The notes beneath the pieces are model-generated. The model made no database searches, had not been told where the DNA came from, and saw only the letters and a program-made list of their open reading frames with translations. 64,000 nucleotides of DNA, taken from NCBI GenBank assembly GCA_038229415.1, contig JBBROM010000004.1, positions 124,001 to 188,000 on the forward strand, written 5' to 3'. Source of the DNA: JANXUR01 sp038229415 (GTDB taxonomy: Bacteria > Acidobacteriota > Terriglobia > Terriglobales > Acidobacteriaceae). The translations under genes were made by a program, and so were the position numbers. Below, piece after piece: positions 34,718-42,997 of this stretch (positions are counted from its first letter, which is position 1; the number at the start of each line of letters is the position of its first letter).

Positions 34718-35224
34718 TTACCGCAACTGGGCACGAATCGCGATAATCTGCTTCATGTGATGGCAGGCGTGCGAGGCGTGAAAGCCTCGCCACTGATCGG
34801 GAGTCATTGCGCCTAATAACGGATGATCCAGCACCTTGCCCGGCCCGAAACGTTGCTGGGCAGCGTCAATCGCGACATCAAGAGCATCCAGACTGGCATA
34901 CAGTTTAGGCAACACTTCCTCGACGGGTGTTCCCTTTGGCTCAACGTGCTTGGGAGACTGGCGTCCCTCGGGAAAGTAGCCTAAGCGACTGATCAAGTGT
35001 GTGAGGATTCGCTGCTTGAGAGACTGGCGAGTGATGATCGGCGCATTCTGCTCCAAGCAACGTTGCATGCCTTTCACCGTGCCTGTGTAAGTAAGCATCA
35101 GGTGCTCAAGAATCTCGCACGAAGACCACTTAGTCACGTCTGGACGGAAGGCAAGCTGCAACTCCGTCATGCCCTCGGTGGCTTTCGCGACGGTCTCCCG
35201 AATTCGTTGAATCTGATTGCTCAT
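34718..35224 (-). CDS. DinB-fold protein
   Basis: 168 residues, mostly helical, with the DinB/YfiT pattern: an N-terminal helix, CEILEHLML near residue 37 and HASHACHHMKQI near 150, which supply the usual three metal-binding histidines. Many members are metal-dependent thiol transferases, for example for bacillithiol; the actual substrate is unknown. It starts 12 bp after the TPR gene's stop and is probably cotranscribed. It converges with pilD. Confidence 0.8.
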   Translation of the reverse strand: MSNQIQRIRETVAKATEGMTELQLAFRPDVTKWSSCEILEHLMLTYTGTVKGMQRCLEQNAPIITRQSLKQRILTHLISRLGYFPEGRQSPKHVEPKGTPVEEVLPKLYASLDALDVAIDAAQQRFGPGKVLDHPLLGAMTPDQWRGFHASHACHHMKQIIAIRAQLR

Positions 35225-35236
35225 GGCTTATTCAAA

Positions 35237-36052
35237 CTACTTGGGATTCTTAGCACTCTTGCTGGCTGTATTCGGAGCTGGTTCCACCCCACCCAACCGG
35301 GCAAGCGCCTGCTTCGCCTCTTCGGCGGAGGGGCCACTGGGCAGAATGTGCAGATAAGACGCATAGAACTGCTTGGCCTCAGCACCCCGGCCAGTCTTGT
35401 CCAAACATTCGGCAAGCTGAAATGTGGCAATCGCGTCCCCGGGCTTGTAAAGCAACGCTTCGCGATAACGGCCTTCCGCCCCTGCAAAGTTCTTGCGCTT
35501 GAAGTAGTAGTCCCCGACCTCGATATTCTTTAGTGCCCGGTGCGGATCCCAGGGATGGAACTCCTGCACGTCGTCGGCAGTGTTGTCGGCAGCAGATTGT
35601 TTGTCTTTTGCGGCGTCTTTCGTGACATCCTTCGTCGTAGCCCCGGTGTCAGAATCCCCGGATTCACTGCCTTCCGCTTCCTGAATCGCAGCCGCGCTAT
35701 CGGGGTGTTTTCTCTTGTCGTCGGGAGGTGGTGCGGAGTCGCCGCGCGATTCCTTGCTGGAGCTTTCATTGGCGCTGGGTGGAGGTGCGGCGGCTTCGTC
35801 ATCTGGCGTATCGCTGTTTGACTTTGCGTTTGAGTTGGACGAACTGGGGGAATTCCCCGAGCTGTCGGCTTTACTCTCTTGCTTGCCGTCTGGGGCGTCA
35901 TTTTTCGTGTCGCTATCGTCGCTTTGCGTGCGAGGTACCGGACCGCTCTTGGGCACCGGAGGCTGCTGCGTATTCTGCTGCGCCCACAGATTCTGGCTTA
36001 GGCCAAGAACCGTAGCCATAAGAATTATGCGCGAAGGTTTCCTCAAAAACAT
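35237..36052 (-). CDS. Exported TPR-repeat protein with acidic low-complexity linker
   Basis: About 271 residues from ATG 36052 (MFLRKPSRIILMATVLG), with a signal peptide cut near WAQQ. Residues ~20-170 are a Ser/Asp/Pro/Glu-rich low-complexity stretch. Two or so TPR units lie at ~180-255 (YYFKRKNFAGAEGRYREALL, then QLAECLDKTGRGAEAKQFY). It probably acts in the envelope as a scaffold. It follows the Pal/OmpA gene but is separated from it by a hairpin terminator. Confidence 0.78.
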   Translation of the reverse strand: MFLRKPSRIILMATVLGLSQNLWAQQNTQQPPVPKSGPVPRTQSDDSDTKNDAPDGKQESKADSSGNSPSSSNSNAKSNSDTPDDEAAAPPPSANESSSKESRGDSAPPPDDKRKHPDSAAAIQEAEGSESGDSDTGATTKDVTKDAAKDKQSAADNTADDVQEFHPWDPHRALKNIEVGDYYFKRKNFAGAEGRYREALLYKPGDAIATFQLAECLDKTGRGAEAKQFYASYLHILPSGPSAEEAKQALARLGGVEPAPNTASKSAKNPK

Positions 36053-36125
36053 GCTCTTATTGTACGCCGGAAGCAGCATCTCTCATTGGATGCACCTGGT
36101 GGCTACAGGACTGCAAAATCAGGAT

Positions 36126-36165
36126 GAAAAATTGAATGCCGCCCACCAATTTTGGCGAGCGGCAT
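36126..36165 (-). terminator. Intrinsic terminator after the OmpA/Pal-like gene
   Basis: On the minus strand, ATGCCGC and GCGGCAT form a 7-bp stem around a 16-nt loop (arms at 36159-36165 and 36136-36142), followed by TTCAATTTTT. It sits 22 bp beyond the stop of the OmpA/Pal-like gene. Confidence 0.65.
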
Positions 36166-36186
36166 CGTCAGAACCAAAGCTGCCGA

Positions 36187-36900
36187 CTATTTGAGAGGAC
36201 CTGCTGCGCTAGCCGAAACCGGCTCCATCGCGCTGCTCAGCAGTTTCACTTCCACGCGACGATTCTGGGCGCGGCCTGCGTCAGTGGTGTTAGAGGCAAC
36301 GGGCTTGTCCTTGCCCATGCCGATCACATAAAACTTGTGCGGCGGAACACCCTTGACGCCTGCGAGATACTGAATCACGGCGTTGGCGCGACGCTGGCTA
36401 AGCGCGTAGTTGTAGTCGGAGCCACCGATAGCGTCGGCGCCGCCTTCCACGGAAACGATGTAGTGCTTGGCGCTTGCCGCCTGCGCCGCCAGTTGATCGA
36501 GCGATGCTTCGGCCTCGGGCGTGAGCACATCTTTGTTAAAGCCGAAATTCACCGTGGCGGAGGTCACCAGTTGAAAGTTGTCGAGGTTGGCCACCTGCGA
36601 CTCCAGCGAGCTGGCGCGGTTGATGGCTCCGGTTGCCTGCGATTGCGCGGCGTCAGACTGCTGTGCTGCCGCGGCCGCCTTCTGGTCAGCAGCCGTCACC
36701 TGTTGCTGCACGCCCTGAATGCCAGCCTGCGTTCGCTGATCCACGTCCTTGATGCCGTGTGTGTTCTTAGCAGTCATGTCATCCAACTCGTTAACCTTGT
36801 TGGCGACAGGCTGGGTCTGCTGGCGAACATAATTTTTGGTGGAGCAAGCGGAGAGGATCGCGACGGCGCTAAGAATCGCTAAGAAAACGAACTTTGGCAT
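36187..36900 (-). CDS. Pal/OmpA-family peptidoglycan-associated lipoprotein
   Basis: 237 residues from ATG 36900 (GAGG 7 nt upstream). The lipobox ends at Cys19 (ILSAC). Residues ~25-105 are Ala/Gln-rich and likely coiled coil. The OmpA_C domain (~110-225) has NFGFNKDVLTPEAEASLDQL, the family's ARRAN-like QRRANAVIQYL, and AQNRRVEVKL. It tethers the outer membrane to peptidoglycan. No tol genes are adjacent. Confidence 0.9.
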   Translation of the reverse strand: MPKFVFLAILSAVAILSACSTKNYVRQQTQPVANKVNELDDMTAKNTHGIKDVDQRTQAGIQGVQQQVTAADQKAAAAAQQSDAAQSQATGAINRASSLESQVANLDNFQLVTSATVNFGFNKDVLTPEAEASLDQLAAQAASAKHYIVSVEGGADAIGGSDYNYALSQRRANAVIQYLAGVKGVPPHKFYVIGMGKDKPVASNTTDAGRAQNRRVEVKLLSSAMEPVSASAAGPLK

Positions 36901-37088
36901 AAAAACCTCGTTATGGAGACGGAAGTGAGCGTTTGCGAGCCTCATCTATTCATCAGTAAGCATCTGAAGTGCCAAACGCGGCAGAAACTACAAATTGCAA
37001 CTTGCTGATTTCATTATATTTGCACGACGGCTATTGCGAACACTTGCGGCGAACTTTTCGGAACAAGGCATTCCCCACATTCAGAGTA

Positions 37089-37131
37089 AAATTTTTACAG
37101 CCTCAGTGCTTAAATTTTTATAGCCTCAGTG
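37089..37131. repeat. Two-copy 23-bp tandem repeat before uvrC
   Basis: AAATTTTTACAGCCTCAGTG at 37089-37108 recurs at 37112-37131 with one change (C to T at the tenth base). The copies end 25 bp before the uvrC start and are AT-rich against a GC-rich background, so they probably overlap the uvrC promoter. Confidence 0.7.
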
Positions 37132-37155
37132 TTATAGACACCTGCATTTTTCCCG

Positions 37156-39222
37156 ATGGATCTTCCCCAGAAAATTCGATCGTTACCGCAATCGCCGGGC
37201 GTGTACCTGTACAAGAACGCGGAAGGCGCGGTGATTTACGTCGGCAAAGCGAAGAACCTGCGCTCGCGTGTTGGATCCTACTTCCACGAGGGCCGCTGGA
37301 CGGACGCGAAGACGGGATCGCTCGTCCGCGAGGCGGTGGACGTTGAGTACATCGTCGTCGCCAATAACGCCGAGGCGCTGGCGCTGGAAAACAACCTCAT
37401 CAAAGATAAGCAGCCGCGCTTCAACATTCTGCTGCGCGACGATAAGACGTATCCGTATGTAAAACTCACGCTCGCCGAGCGCTTTCCCCGCGTCTACGTC
37501 ACCCGGCGCATTCGCAAGGACGGTGCTGGCTACTACGGCCCATATTTTCCAGCGCGCATCGCCTATCGAATCACTGATCTCATCCATCGCCACTTTCTGG
37601 TGCCGTCGTGCAAGGTGGATTTGACGCGGTTCCATCCCCGGCCCTGTTTGCAGTTTCACATCAAGCGCTGCCTCGGCCCCTGCGTGAAGGATTTGACGAC
37701 TCCAGCGATTTACGCCGAGGCCGTGAACGATGTGAAGTTATTTCTGGAAGGGCGGCAGACCGACCTGATGCGGAACTTGCGCCAGCGCATGGCGGATGCT
37801 GCTGAAGCCGAGGAATACGAGCGCGCCGCCCGCTATCGCGACTTGATCAGCACCGTGGAGCAACTACAGGAGACGCAGCGCATCGCGCAAGCCGAAGGCG
37901 ATGACGCGGATGTGTTCGGCTATCACTGCGAAAATGGAATGCTGGCGGTGAATCTGTTTCATCTGCGCAGTGGACGAATCATGGATCGGCGCGAGTTTTT
38001 TTGGGACGACTTGCCGGATGTGGCGGAGTTTTCCGAGCAGGCTGGTAATCCCGATCCCGCCCAAGCGGGAGAGGGATCTGCATTTCGCAGCGGCGACGAT
38101 TCGCCTTCTGCTGGCAACCAGCAACCGGTAACTGGCACCTTCTCCCCGAGCGCCTTCTTCGCTTCTCTACTGGCCCAACTCTATCTCGATTCGCACTATG
38201 TACCGCGCACCATTTACGTTCCAGTGGACTTCGATGATCGCGAACCGCTGGAAGAAGCGTTGACCGCAAAGATTGCCGCAGTAGGAGGACGTGCGCACGT
38301 GCAGATTACCGTGCCGCAGCGTGGCGACAAGCGCGCCCTGCTCGACCTGGCTGCCAACAACGCCAAGCAAAGTTTCGATCAGCGCTTTCGCACGCGCAAG
38401 CCCTCGGCGAAGGCTATGCAGGAGGCGCTGCAGGATGCCCTTAACCTGCCGGAGCCGCCCAAGCGCATCGAGTGCTTCGACATCTCGCACATCCAAGGTG
38501 CCGAGACGGTCGCTTCCATGGTGGTGTGGGAAAACGGCGCGATGAAGAAGTCGGCTTATCGAAAGTTCATCATCAAGACGGTCAAGGGCGTGGACGACTT
38601 CGCCTCGATGCGCGAGGTAGTGGGGCGAAGATACTCGCGGCTAAGTGGAATGATTGGCGAGGCTAATCCCGATGAGTTGGTGACAATTGCAGCGGAGGAG
38701 CACAAGATTGACGATGCAAATCCGGTTGAGGAAGCGTCGCCAAGCGGAGCTCCAGCTGCGCACAAGGCCAAGGAGCCCTCGACTATGCCGAGCCTGATCC
38801 TGATTGACGGCGGCATCGGGCAGTTACACGCCGCTGCGCAGGCATTGGAGGCAATCGGCATTATCAATCAGCCGCTCGCGTCCATTGCTAAACGTGAAGA
38901 GATCATCTACGTCTACGGGCAGGAGGATGAGCCGGTCGTACTCGACCATCATTCGCCCGTACTGCACGTGGTGCAGATGATTCGCGACGAGGCCCACCGC
39001 TTCGCCGTAACCTTCCATCGCAAGCGCCGCCAGCTACGAGACCGCAAAAGCGAGTTACTCGACATCCCTGGCATTGGCCCCGCGACAATGCGGAGACTGC
39101 TGCAACACTTCGGCAGCGTGGAAGCGGTGAAGAAGGCGGATGCGACAGCGCTGGAGGCGGTGGTGACGAAGAAACAGGCGGCGGCGTTGCGGGCAAGATT
39201 AATTCGCGATTCCCGCGGATAA
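37156..39222 (+). CDS. uvrC: Excinuclease ABC subunit C
   Basis: 688 residues. It has the GIY-YIG nuclease (GVYLYKNAEGAVIYVGKAKN, ~15-34), a UVR motif (~205-240), the RNase-H-like second nuclease (IECFDISHIQGAETV, ~436), and C-terminal helix-hairpin-helix repeats (DIPGIGPATMRRLL, ~635). It makes both cuts around DNA damage. Two stretches look inserted: residues ~290-333, coded by 38023-38155 and containing a palindrome, and ~517-546 (NPVEEASPSGAPAAHKAKEP) before the LILIDGGIGQ motif. The protein is longer than the usual ~600 residues because of these. Confidence 0.95.
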   Translation: MDLPQKIRSLPQSPGVYLYKNAEGAVIYVGKAKNLRSRVGSYFHEGRWTDAKTGSLVREAVDVEYIVVANNAEALALENNLIKDKQPRFNILLRDDKTYPYVKLTLAERFPRVYVTRRIRKDGAGYYGPYFPARIAYRITDLIHRHFLVPSCKVDLTRFHPRPCLQFHIKRCLGPCVKDLTTPAIYAEAVNDVKLFLEGRQTDLMRNLRQRMADAAEAEEYERAARYRDLISTVEQLQETQRIAQAEGDDADVFGYHCENGMLAVNLFHLRSGRIMDRREFFWDDLPDVAEFSEQAGNPDPAQAGEGSAFRSGDDSPSAGNQQPVTGTFSPSAFFASLLAQLYLDSHYVPRTIYVPVDFDDREPLEEALTAKIAAVGGRAHVQITVPQRGDKRALLDLAANNAKQSFDQRFRTRKPSAKAMQEALQDALNLPEPPKRIECFDISHIQGAETVASMVVWENGAMKKSAYRKFIIKTVKGVDDFASMREVVGRRYSRLSGMIGEANPDELVTIAAEEHKIDDANPVEEASPSGAPAAHKAKEPSTMPSLILIDGGIGQLHAAAQALEAIGIINQPLASIAKREEIIYVYGQEDEPVVLDHHSPVLHVVQMIRDEAHRFAVTFHRKRRQLRDRKSELLDIPGIGPATMRRLLQHFGSVEAVKKADATALEAVVTKKQAAALRARLIRDSRG
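38053..38078. repeat. Palindromic segment inside uvrC
   Basis: TCCCGC-CCAA-GCGGGA (38055-38070) is a perfect 6-bp stem with a four-base loop; GATCCC (38053-38058) also pairs with GGGATC (38073-38078). It lies in the part of uvrC that codes for the extra linker, in frame. Confidence 0.55.
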
Positions 39223-39260
39223 ATCTAGCCGCACCTAGGACTTGATGCTACCCTACCACC

Positions 39261-40031
39261 ATGAAATCGATCTGTTTTCTGCTTTGGTTCCTTGCCGTAA
39301 TGCCAAGTTCGACAGCCCAGCCGTGCGTCCCAGTCTCACCGAAAGATGTGAGCAGTTCCTATGAATATATTCAGGCCGAACTTAAAGCTCTTCGCTGGAT
39401 TCGAAGTGCACTCATTGAATCCAGCAAAATAAGTCCAATCCCATCAGAATTAGGCCCTAAACGAATGCGCAAAGCAATCAATTTCTACGGTGCCGTTCAG
39501 GCGATGTCAGACGACTATGATTGTGCGGCAGAAATACTGACTCCATTCAAAGACAGCGGTGATGAAACGATTCGCAACAGCGCCAAGGCTATCTTGGGGG
39601 CAATTGACTCATCAAAAGTGGTCAACTCAAGATTGATTGGAGTCATGGAATCTGTCGACAAAGCAAAGGTGCCGGATGACATCGACGCCGTCGCGATTGC
39701 TAAGACGCTGGACGAATCCAAGAGCATTCAGGGTGACGCAATGGCGCTAACCCTTGCAGGCACAAGGATGAGTACATTTGGCATTCTTTCCCTGAACCAA
39801 AGCAATTCCGTATCGATTGCTTTCACAATCACGTCAAGACAAAAAGGCGTGCTACTGGCAAAAGTCCACGACCTTGAGATAAAAAGCAGCGGGCACAAAA
39901 CTTACGTCGACGCTTGCGCCGATATCATGCTTGCTGTCTTGTTGAAGCACCTTCCTACATCGGACGAAGGAACAAGCGCTAGGTCGCCTTCGCACCGGAG
40001 TGCTCTAGTTTCGCCCGTCACGCACAAATAG
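39261..40031 (+). CDS. Hypothetical exported protein
   Basis: 256 residues with a signal peptide (MKSICFLLWFLAVMPSSTAQ). The mature part is mostly helical up to residue ~175 (FDESIAP-type stretch absent; SDDYDCAAEILTPFKDSGD visible), then has several beta strands. I do not recognise the family. Its base composition is clearly more AT-rich than the genes on either side, suggesting recent transfer. Its end overlaps the convergent zinc-ribbon gene by 27 bp. Confidence 0.7.
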   Translation: MKSICFLLWFLAVMPSSTAQPCVPVSPKDVSSSYEYIQAELKALRWIRSALIESSKISPIPSELGPKRMRKAINFYGAVQAMSDDYDCAAEILTPFKDSGDETIRNSAKAILGAIDSSKVVNSRLIGVMESVDKAKVPDDIDAVAIAKTLDESKSIQGDAMALTLAGTRMSTFGILSLNQSNSVSIAFTITSRQKGVLLAKVHDLEIKSSGHKTYVDACADIMLAVLLKHLPTSDEGTSARSPSHRSALVSPVTHK

Positions 40032-40259
40032 CCATCCCGAGCCGCTGCATCTGAGGCATGTTGTCTGAGTACCCTCACCACTACTCTCGCAGGACGGGCA
40101 TTCGATCCAATCTGAAAGTTGCAGGGCGCTACTGTGAACGCCGCGGCATCTCTTTCCGTCGAACCGATTACCGCAGCGCTCGTTTATCAAGTGGATTGAA
40201 TAGCCAACACGCCCGCATATAGTGCAAACCGAAATGGGTCTCTCTCGCTTGCTTCCCAT
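40005..40259 (-). CDS. Small cysteine-rich zinc-ribbon protein, function unknown
   Basis: 84 residues with ten cysteines arranged as zinc-binding knuckles: CTICG near residue 12, CG and RCRG near 30-39, then CPSC (~54) and CLRCSGSGW (~68). The last two resemble the CxxCxGxG knuckles of DnaJ. It starts at ATG 40259 with GGGA close upstream. It overlaps the tail of the preceding hypothetical gene, and lies just before the ParDE module on the other strand. I do not know a named family for it. Confidence 0.6.
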   Translation of the reverse strand: MGSKRERPISVCTICGRVGYSIHLINERCGNRFDGKRCRGVHSSALQLSDWIECPSCESSGEGTQTTCLRCSGSGWLFVRDGRN

Positions 40260-40356
40260 GTTCCCACTTTACAGGAATCTTGTGCCCGCCCCACGCGATT
40301 CATTTCGCGGAGCGAGCTGCATGGCTTCTTGATATCCTTGAAAGGAGGGGTTTCCC

Positions 40357-40614
40357 ATGACCGTCACGCTCGCTCCTGAACTCGAACAGCTCGTCGCCGA
40401 AAAGATCAGCAGTGGACGATACGCTTCCGTCACGGCCGTATTGACTGACGCCCTGCATCTGCTCACCGAACGCGACGAAGAACACGAGCGCGATCTGGCG
40501 GAAGTTCGGGCCGAACTGGAAGCAGCGGAAGCGGAGATGGATGCGGGTCTCGGCATCCCGGGAGACCAGTGGCTTGCGATGGTGAAATCTCCCGCCGTCG
40601 GCCAAGCTGAATGA
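40357..40614 (+). CDS. ParD-family antitoxin
   Basis: 85 residues. The N-terminus TVTLAPELEQLVAEKISSG followed by YASVTAVLTDALHLL is the ribbon-helix-helix DNA-binding region of ParD-type antitoxins. The C-terminal half is an acidic helix that would wrap the toxin. A strong AAGGAGG precedes ATG 40357. ATGA overlaps the toxin start, so the two are translationally coupled; antitoxins of this type repress their own operon. Confidence 0.88.
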   Translation: MTVTLAPELEQLVAEKISSGRYASVTAVLTDALHLLTERDEEHERDLAEVRAELEAAEAEMDAGLGIPGDQWLAMVKSPAVGQAE

Positions 40615-40904
40615 ATCCCTACGCGGTCTCGCCAAGAGCCCTGCGAAATCTTCGATCCATCCGCTCCTACATCGCCAAGGATAACGAGGCAGCTGCCGAC
40701 CGGTTAATGCTCCAACTTCAAGCGGCGTTTCAGCATTTGGCGGATTGGCCCCTGACCGGACGGCTTCGTCCGGAAATAACGCCCCGCTCAATCCGCTTCT
40801 GGCCCTTCGGCAATTATGTCGTAGCCTACGACGGAGCGGCGCGGCCCCTGCGTATCCTGAGCGTGATGCACGGAGCCCGCAACCTGCCAAGACTGATCCG
40901 TTAG
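40611..40904 (+). CDS. ParE-family toxin (RelE/ParE superfamily)
   Basis: 97 residues with the ParE pattern: SPRALRNLRSIRSYIAKDNEAAADRL (in two parts here, ~7-32), PLTGRLRPEI near 47, and the final strands FGNYVVAYDG and LRILSVMHGARNLPRLI. Characterised ParE toxins poison gyrase; other members of the superfamily cut mRNA, so the target is inferred. It overlaps the antitoxin by 4 bp. Confidence 0.88.
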   Translation: MNPYAVSPRALRNLRSIRSYIAKDNEAAADRLMLQLQAAFQHLADWPLTGRLRPEITPRSIRFWPFGNYVVAYDGAARPLRILSVMHGARNLPRLIR

Positions 40905-40924
40905 CAAAGTGCCTGATCCTAAGC

Positions 40925-41416
40925 TCAAATATGGCAGCTAGCCAGCCCGCGCTTTTGCAGATACTGCTGGTGATAGTCCTCGGCCTCGTAGAAGGCTGGG
41001 GCTGGTTCGATCAGCGTCGCGATCGGCTTGCGGAACTTGCCTGAGTTGTCGAGCGCAGCTTTCGAGGCTTGCGCAGCCGCTTCCTGCTCCGGCGAATGAT
41101 AGAAGATCACCGTGCGGTACTGCGTGCCCCAGTCGGGGCCTTGACGATTGACCTGCGTCGGGTCGTGATTCGCCCAGAAGATATCCAGCAGCGCGGCGTA
41201 AGAGACCTGCGCCGGATCGAACGTCACCTCCACCACTTCGGCGTGGCCAGTGTTGCCGTTGCAAACCTCGTGATACGTCGGGTTGACGGTGTGTCCGCCG
41301 GCGTAGCCCACGCGCGTCGCCGTCACGCCTTTGGTGGCGCGAAAGGTCGCTTCGACTCCCCAGAAGCATCCGGCACCAAATGTTGCATTTTCTAGCTTCG
41401 TCTGTTCCGTCGTCAT
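40925..41416 (-). CDS. msrA: Peptide methionine sulfoxide reductase A
   Basis: 163 residues from ATG 41416, which has GAGG 6 nt upstream; the frame is open to 41428. The catalytic motif GCFWG lies near residue 16, followed by VGYAGG and the later GTQYRTVIFYHS stretch. It reduces methionine-S-sulfoxide in damaged proteins. It converges with parE and has no msrB neighbour. Confidence 0.95.
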   Translation of the reverse strand: MTTEQTKLENATFGAGCFWGVEATFRATKGVTATRVGYAGGHTVNPTYHEVCNGNTGHAEVVEVTFDPAQVSYAALLDIFWANHDPTQVNRQGPDWGTQYRTVIFYHSPEQEAAAQASKAALDNSGKFRKPIATLIEPAPAFYEAEDYHQQYLQKRGLASCHI

Positions 41417-41560
41417 CTCAGACCTCACTTTTTCTCAACAATCACTAACAATCCGAATATTTTCTTTGCATTCCACGGCGGGCGGGTTTAGTGTAACAGC
41501 GCTTCCCCAAATCCCTCCCCGCACCTGTCTATTAGAGGGGACACCCAGGAGAAAGTTGCA

Positions 41561-41989
41561 ATGCACATTTTAGGTGTAAATGTATTCGCCATTTTAGTGG
41601 CAGCACTGGCCACCATGGTACTCGGATTTATCTGGTATTCACCGATGCTTTTCGCCCGCCCTTGGTGTGCAGCGATGGGCTACGACTTTAATGACAAGGC
41701 TGCGATGGATGCGATGAGGAAAAAATCGGGCCCGCTCTATGCTTTGGCGATGGTGGCGTCCTTGATCTCAGCGCTCGGGCTGGGGCACTTGATCTGGGGC
41801 CACCTGCATGACCAAAGCGCATTCATGGGCTTCCACGTGGGCTTGTTCATCTGGTTCGCTTTCGTGGCAACGGTGCAGCTGACAGACACCGCCTTCGGGG
41901 GTAAGCCGCTGAAGCTGTTCTTCATCAATACGGGATATCAACTCGTTTGCTTTGTGACTATGGGCGCCATTCTGGGGGCCTGGCAGTAG
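41561..41989 (+). CDS. DUF1761-family membrane protein
   Basis: 142 residues with four hydrophobic helices. The start MHILGVNVFAILVAALATMV and the LGFIWYSPMLFARPW motif match the DUF1761 family, whose function is unknown. AGGAG lies 10 nt before ATG 41561. It converges with the GlcNAc-kinase-like gene (16-bp gap). Confidence 0.85.
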   Translation: MHILGVNVFAILVAALATMVLGFIWYSPMLFARPWCAAMGYDFNDKAAMDAMRKKSGPLYALAMVASLISALGLGHLIWGHLHDQSAFMGFHVGLFIWFAFVATVQLTDTAFGGKPLKLFFINTGYQLVCFVTMGAILGAWQ

Positions 41990-42005
41990 AGCTTGCACAA
42001 TGACG

Positions 42006-42917
42006 CTAGAGCTGCCGCGCCAGAGCCAGCGCACCATGAGCCGCATCAACGGGCACTGCGTTAACAATCACGTTGGGATTCACCACTCGCAGAGAGTGCT
42101 CGAAGGTTTCGCGCACCTCTTGCGAGTGGGCGAAGACGCCGCCTACGGTCGCCACGCGAACGACTGCCTCTGGCGGCCACAGCTTGCGCATGGCGATGTT
42201 GGCCAGTTGCACGAGTTCTCCGCCCGCGCGCCGCAGAATCGAGATCGCCAGTCCATCGCCCTTCTGCGCGGCCTCTTCCACTAGCGGAAATAGCTGGGCG
42301 AAGTTGGCGGGCGGAATGTGGTTGGTCTCCTTGACCAGTGCGTCCACATCGGGCAAATGCCACTGATTCAAGATCATGCCTAGCAAGGTATCGGGTCGGC
42401 CGCGGTCCACGTCGCGCAACGCCGCCCGCACTGCGGTGCGGCCAATCCAGTGGCCGGAGCCCTCGTCGGAAACAGCCCACCCCCAGCCTCCTGCGCGCGC
42501 GGTGCGACCGCCTTCATCGCGCGCCATCACCATCGAGCCTGTGCCCGCTATCACGACGACGCCCGGCCCCTCGCCAAACGCTGTGAACAGTGCCAGTTCG
42601 TGATCGCCCATCACGCGAGTTCGCTCGGGGTTGCAGGCGTGCAACAACTCCGCCAGCATTTGCCGCAGCGGAATCAGCACGGATTCGCGCGCAGCCCCGG
42701 CGGCACCAAGGCAGACTGCCTCAATTTGTTCCGGTGCAATTCCAGCCTGCTCACACGCACCTGCAATCGCCAATCGTAGCGATTCTCGCGCACCAGCTTC
42801 ATCCACGCGGTGCAGGTTGCTGCTGCCGCCACGCCCCCGGCCCAGCTCGCGCTCGGCATCGCCGACGATACACTCAGTCTTGGTGCCGCCGCCGTCAATT
42901 CCTGCAAAGTATGCCAC
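42006..42917 (-). CDS. BadF/BadG-type ATPase, probable N-acetylglucosamine kinase
   Basis: 303 residues from GTG 42917. It has the ASKHA phosphate motif GIDGGGTKT (6-14), a second phosphate loop around VVVIAGTGSM (~120), and GGWGWAVSDEGSGHWIG. These match the eukaryotic-NAGK-like group that phosphorylates GlcNAc or muramic-acid derivatives; the exact sugar is inferred. It is divergent from a sodium:solute symporter and an amino-acid permease, with 80 bp between the starts, so a shared control region is likely. Confidence 0.85.
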   Translation of the reverse strand: MAYFAGIDGGGTKTECIVGDAERELGRGRGGSSNLHRVDEAGARESLRLAIAGACEQAGIAPEQIEAVCLGAAGAARESVLIPLRQMLAELLHACNPERTRVMGDHELALFTAFGEGPGVVVIAGTGSMVMARDEGGRTARAGGWGWAVSDEGSGHWIGRTAVRAALRDVDRGRPDTLLGMILNQWHLPDVDALVKETNHIPPANFAQLFPLVEEAAQKGDGLAISILRRAGGELVQLANIAMRKLWPPEAVVRVATVGGVFAHSQEVRETFEHSLRVVNPNVIVNAVPVDAAHGALALARQL

Positions 42918-42997
42918 GCAGAAGTTCTATCACAATTACAATGACGATTCGTGTTTTACATCTGCAATTCGCACACTTGCGGAACATAAAGGAAGAG

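Noticed and set aside
42590..42997. N-terminal extension of the SSF symporter to 42590
   Set aside because: These codons are antisense to the GlcNAc-kinase-like gene and lack hydrophobic character; ATG 42998 has a good Shine-Dalgarno.
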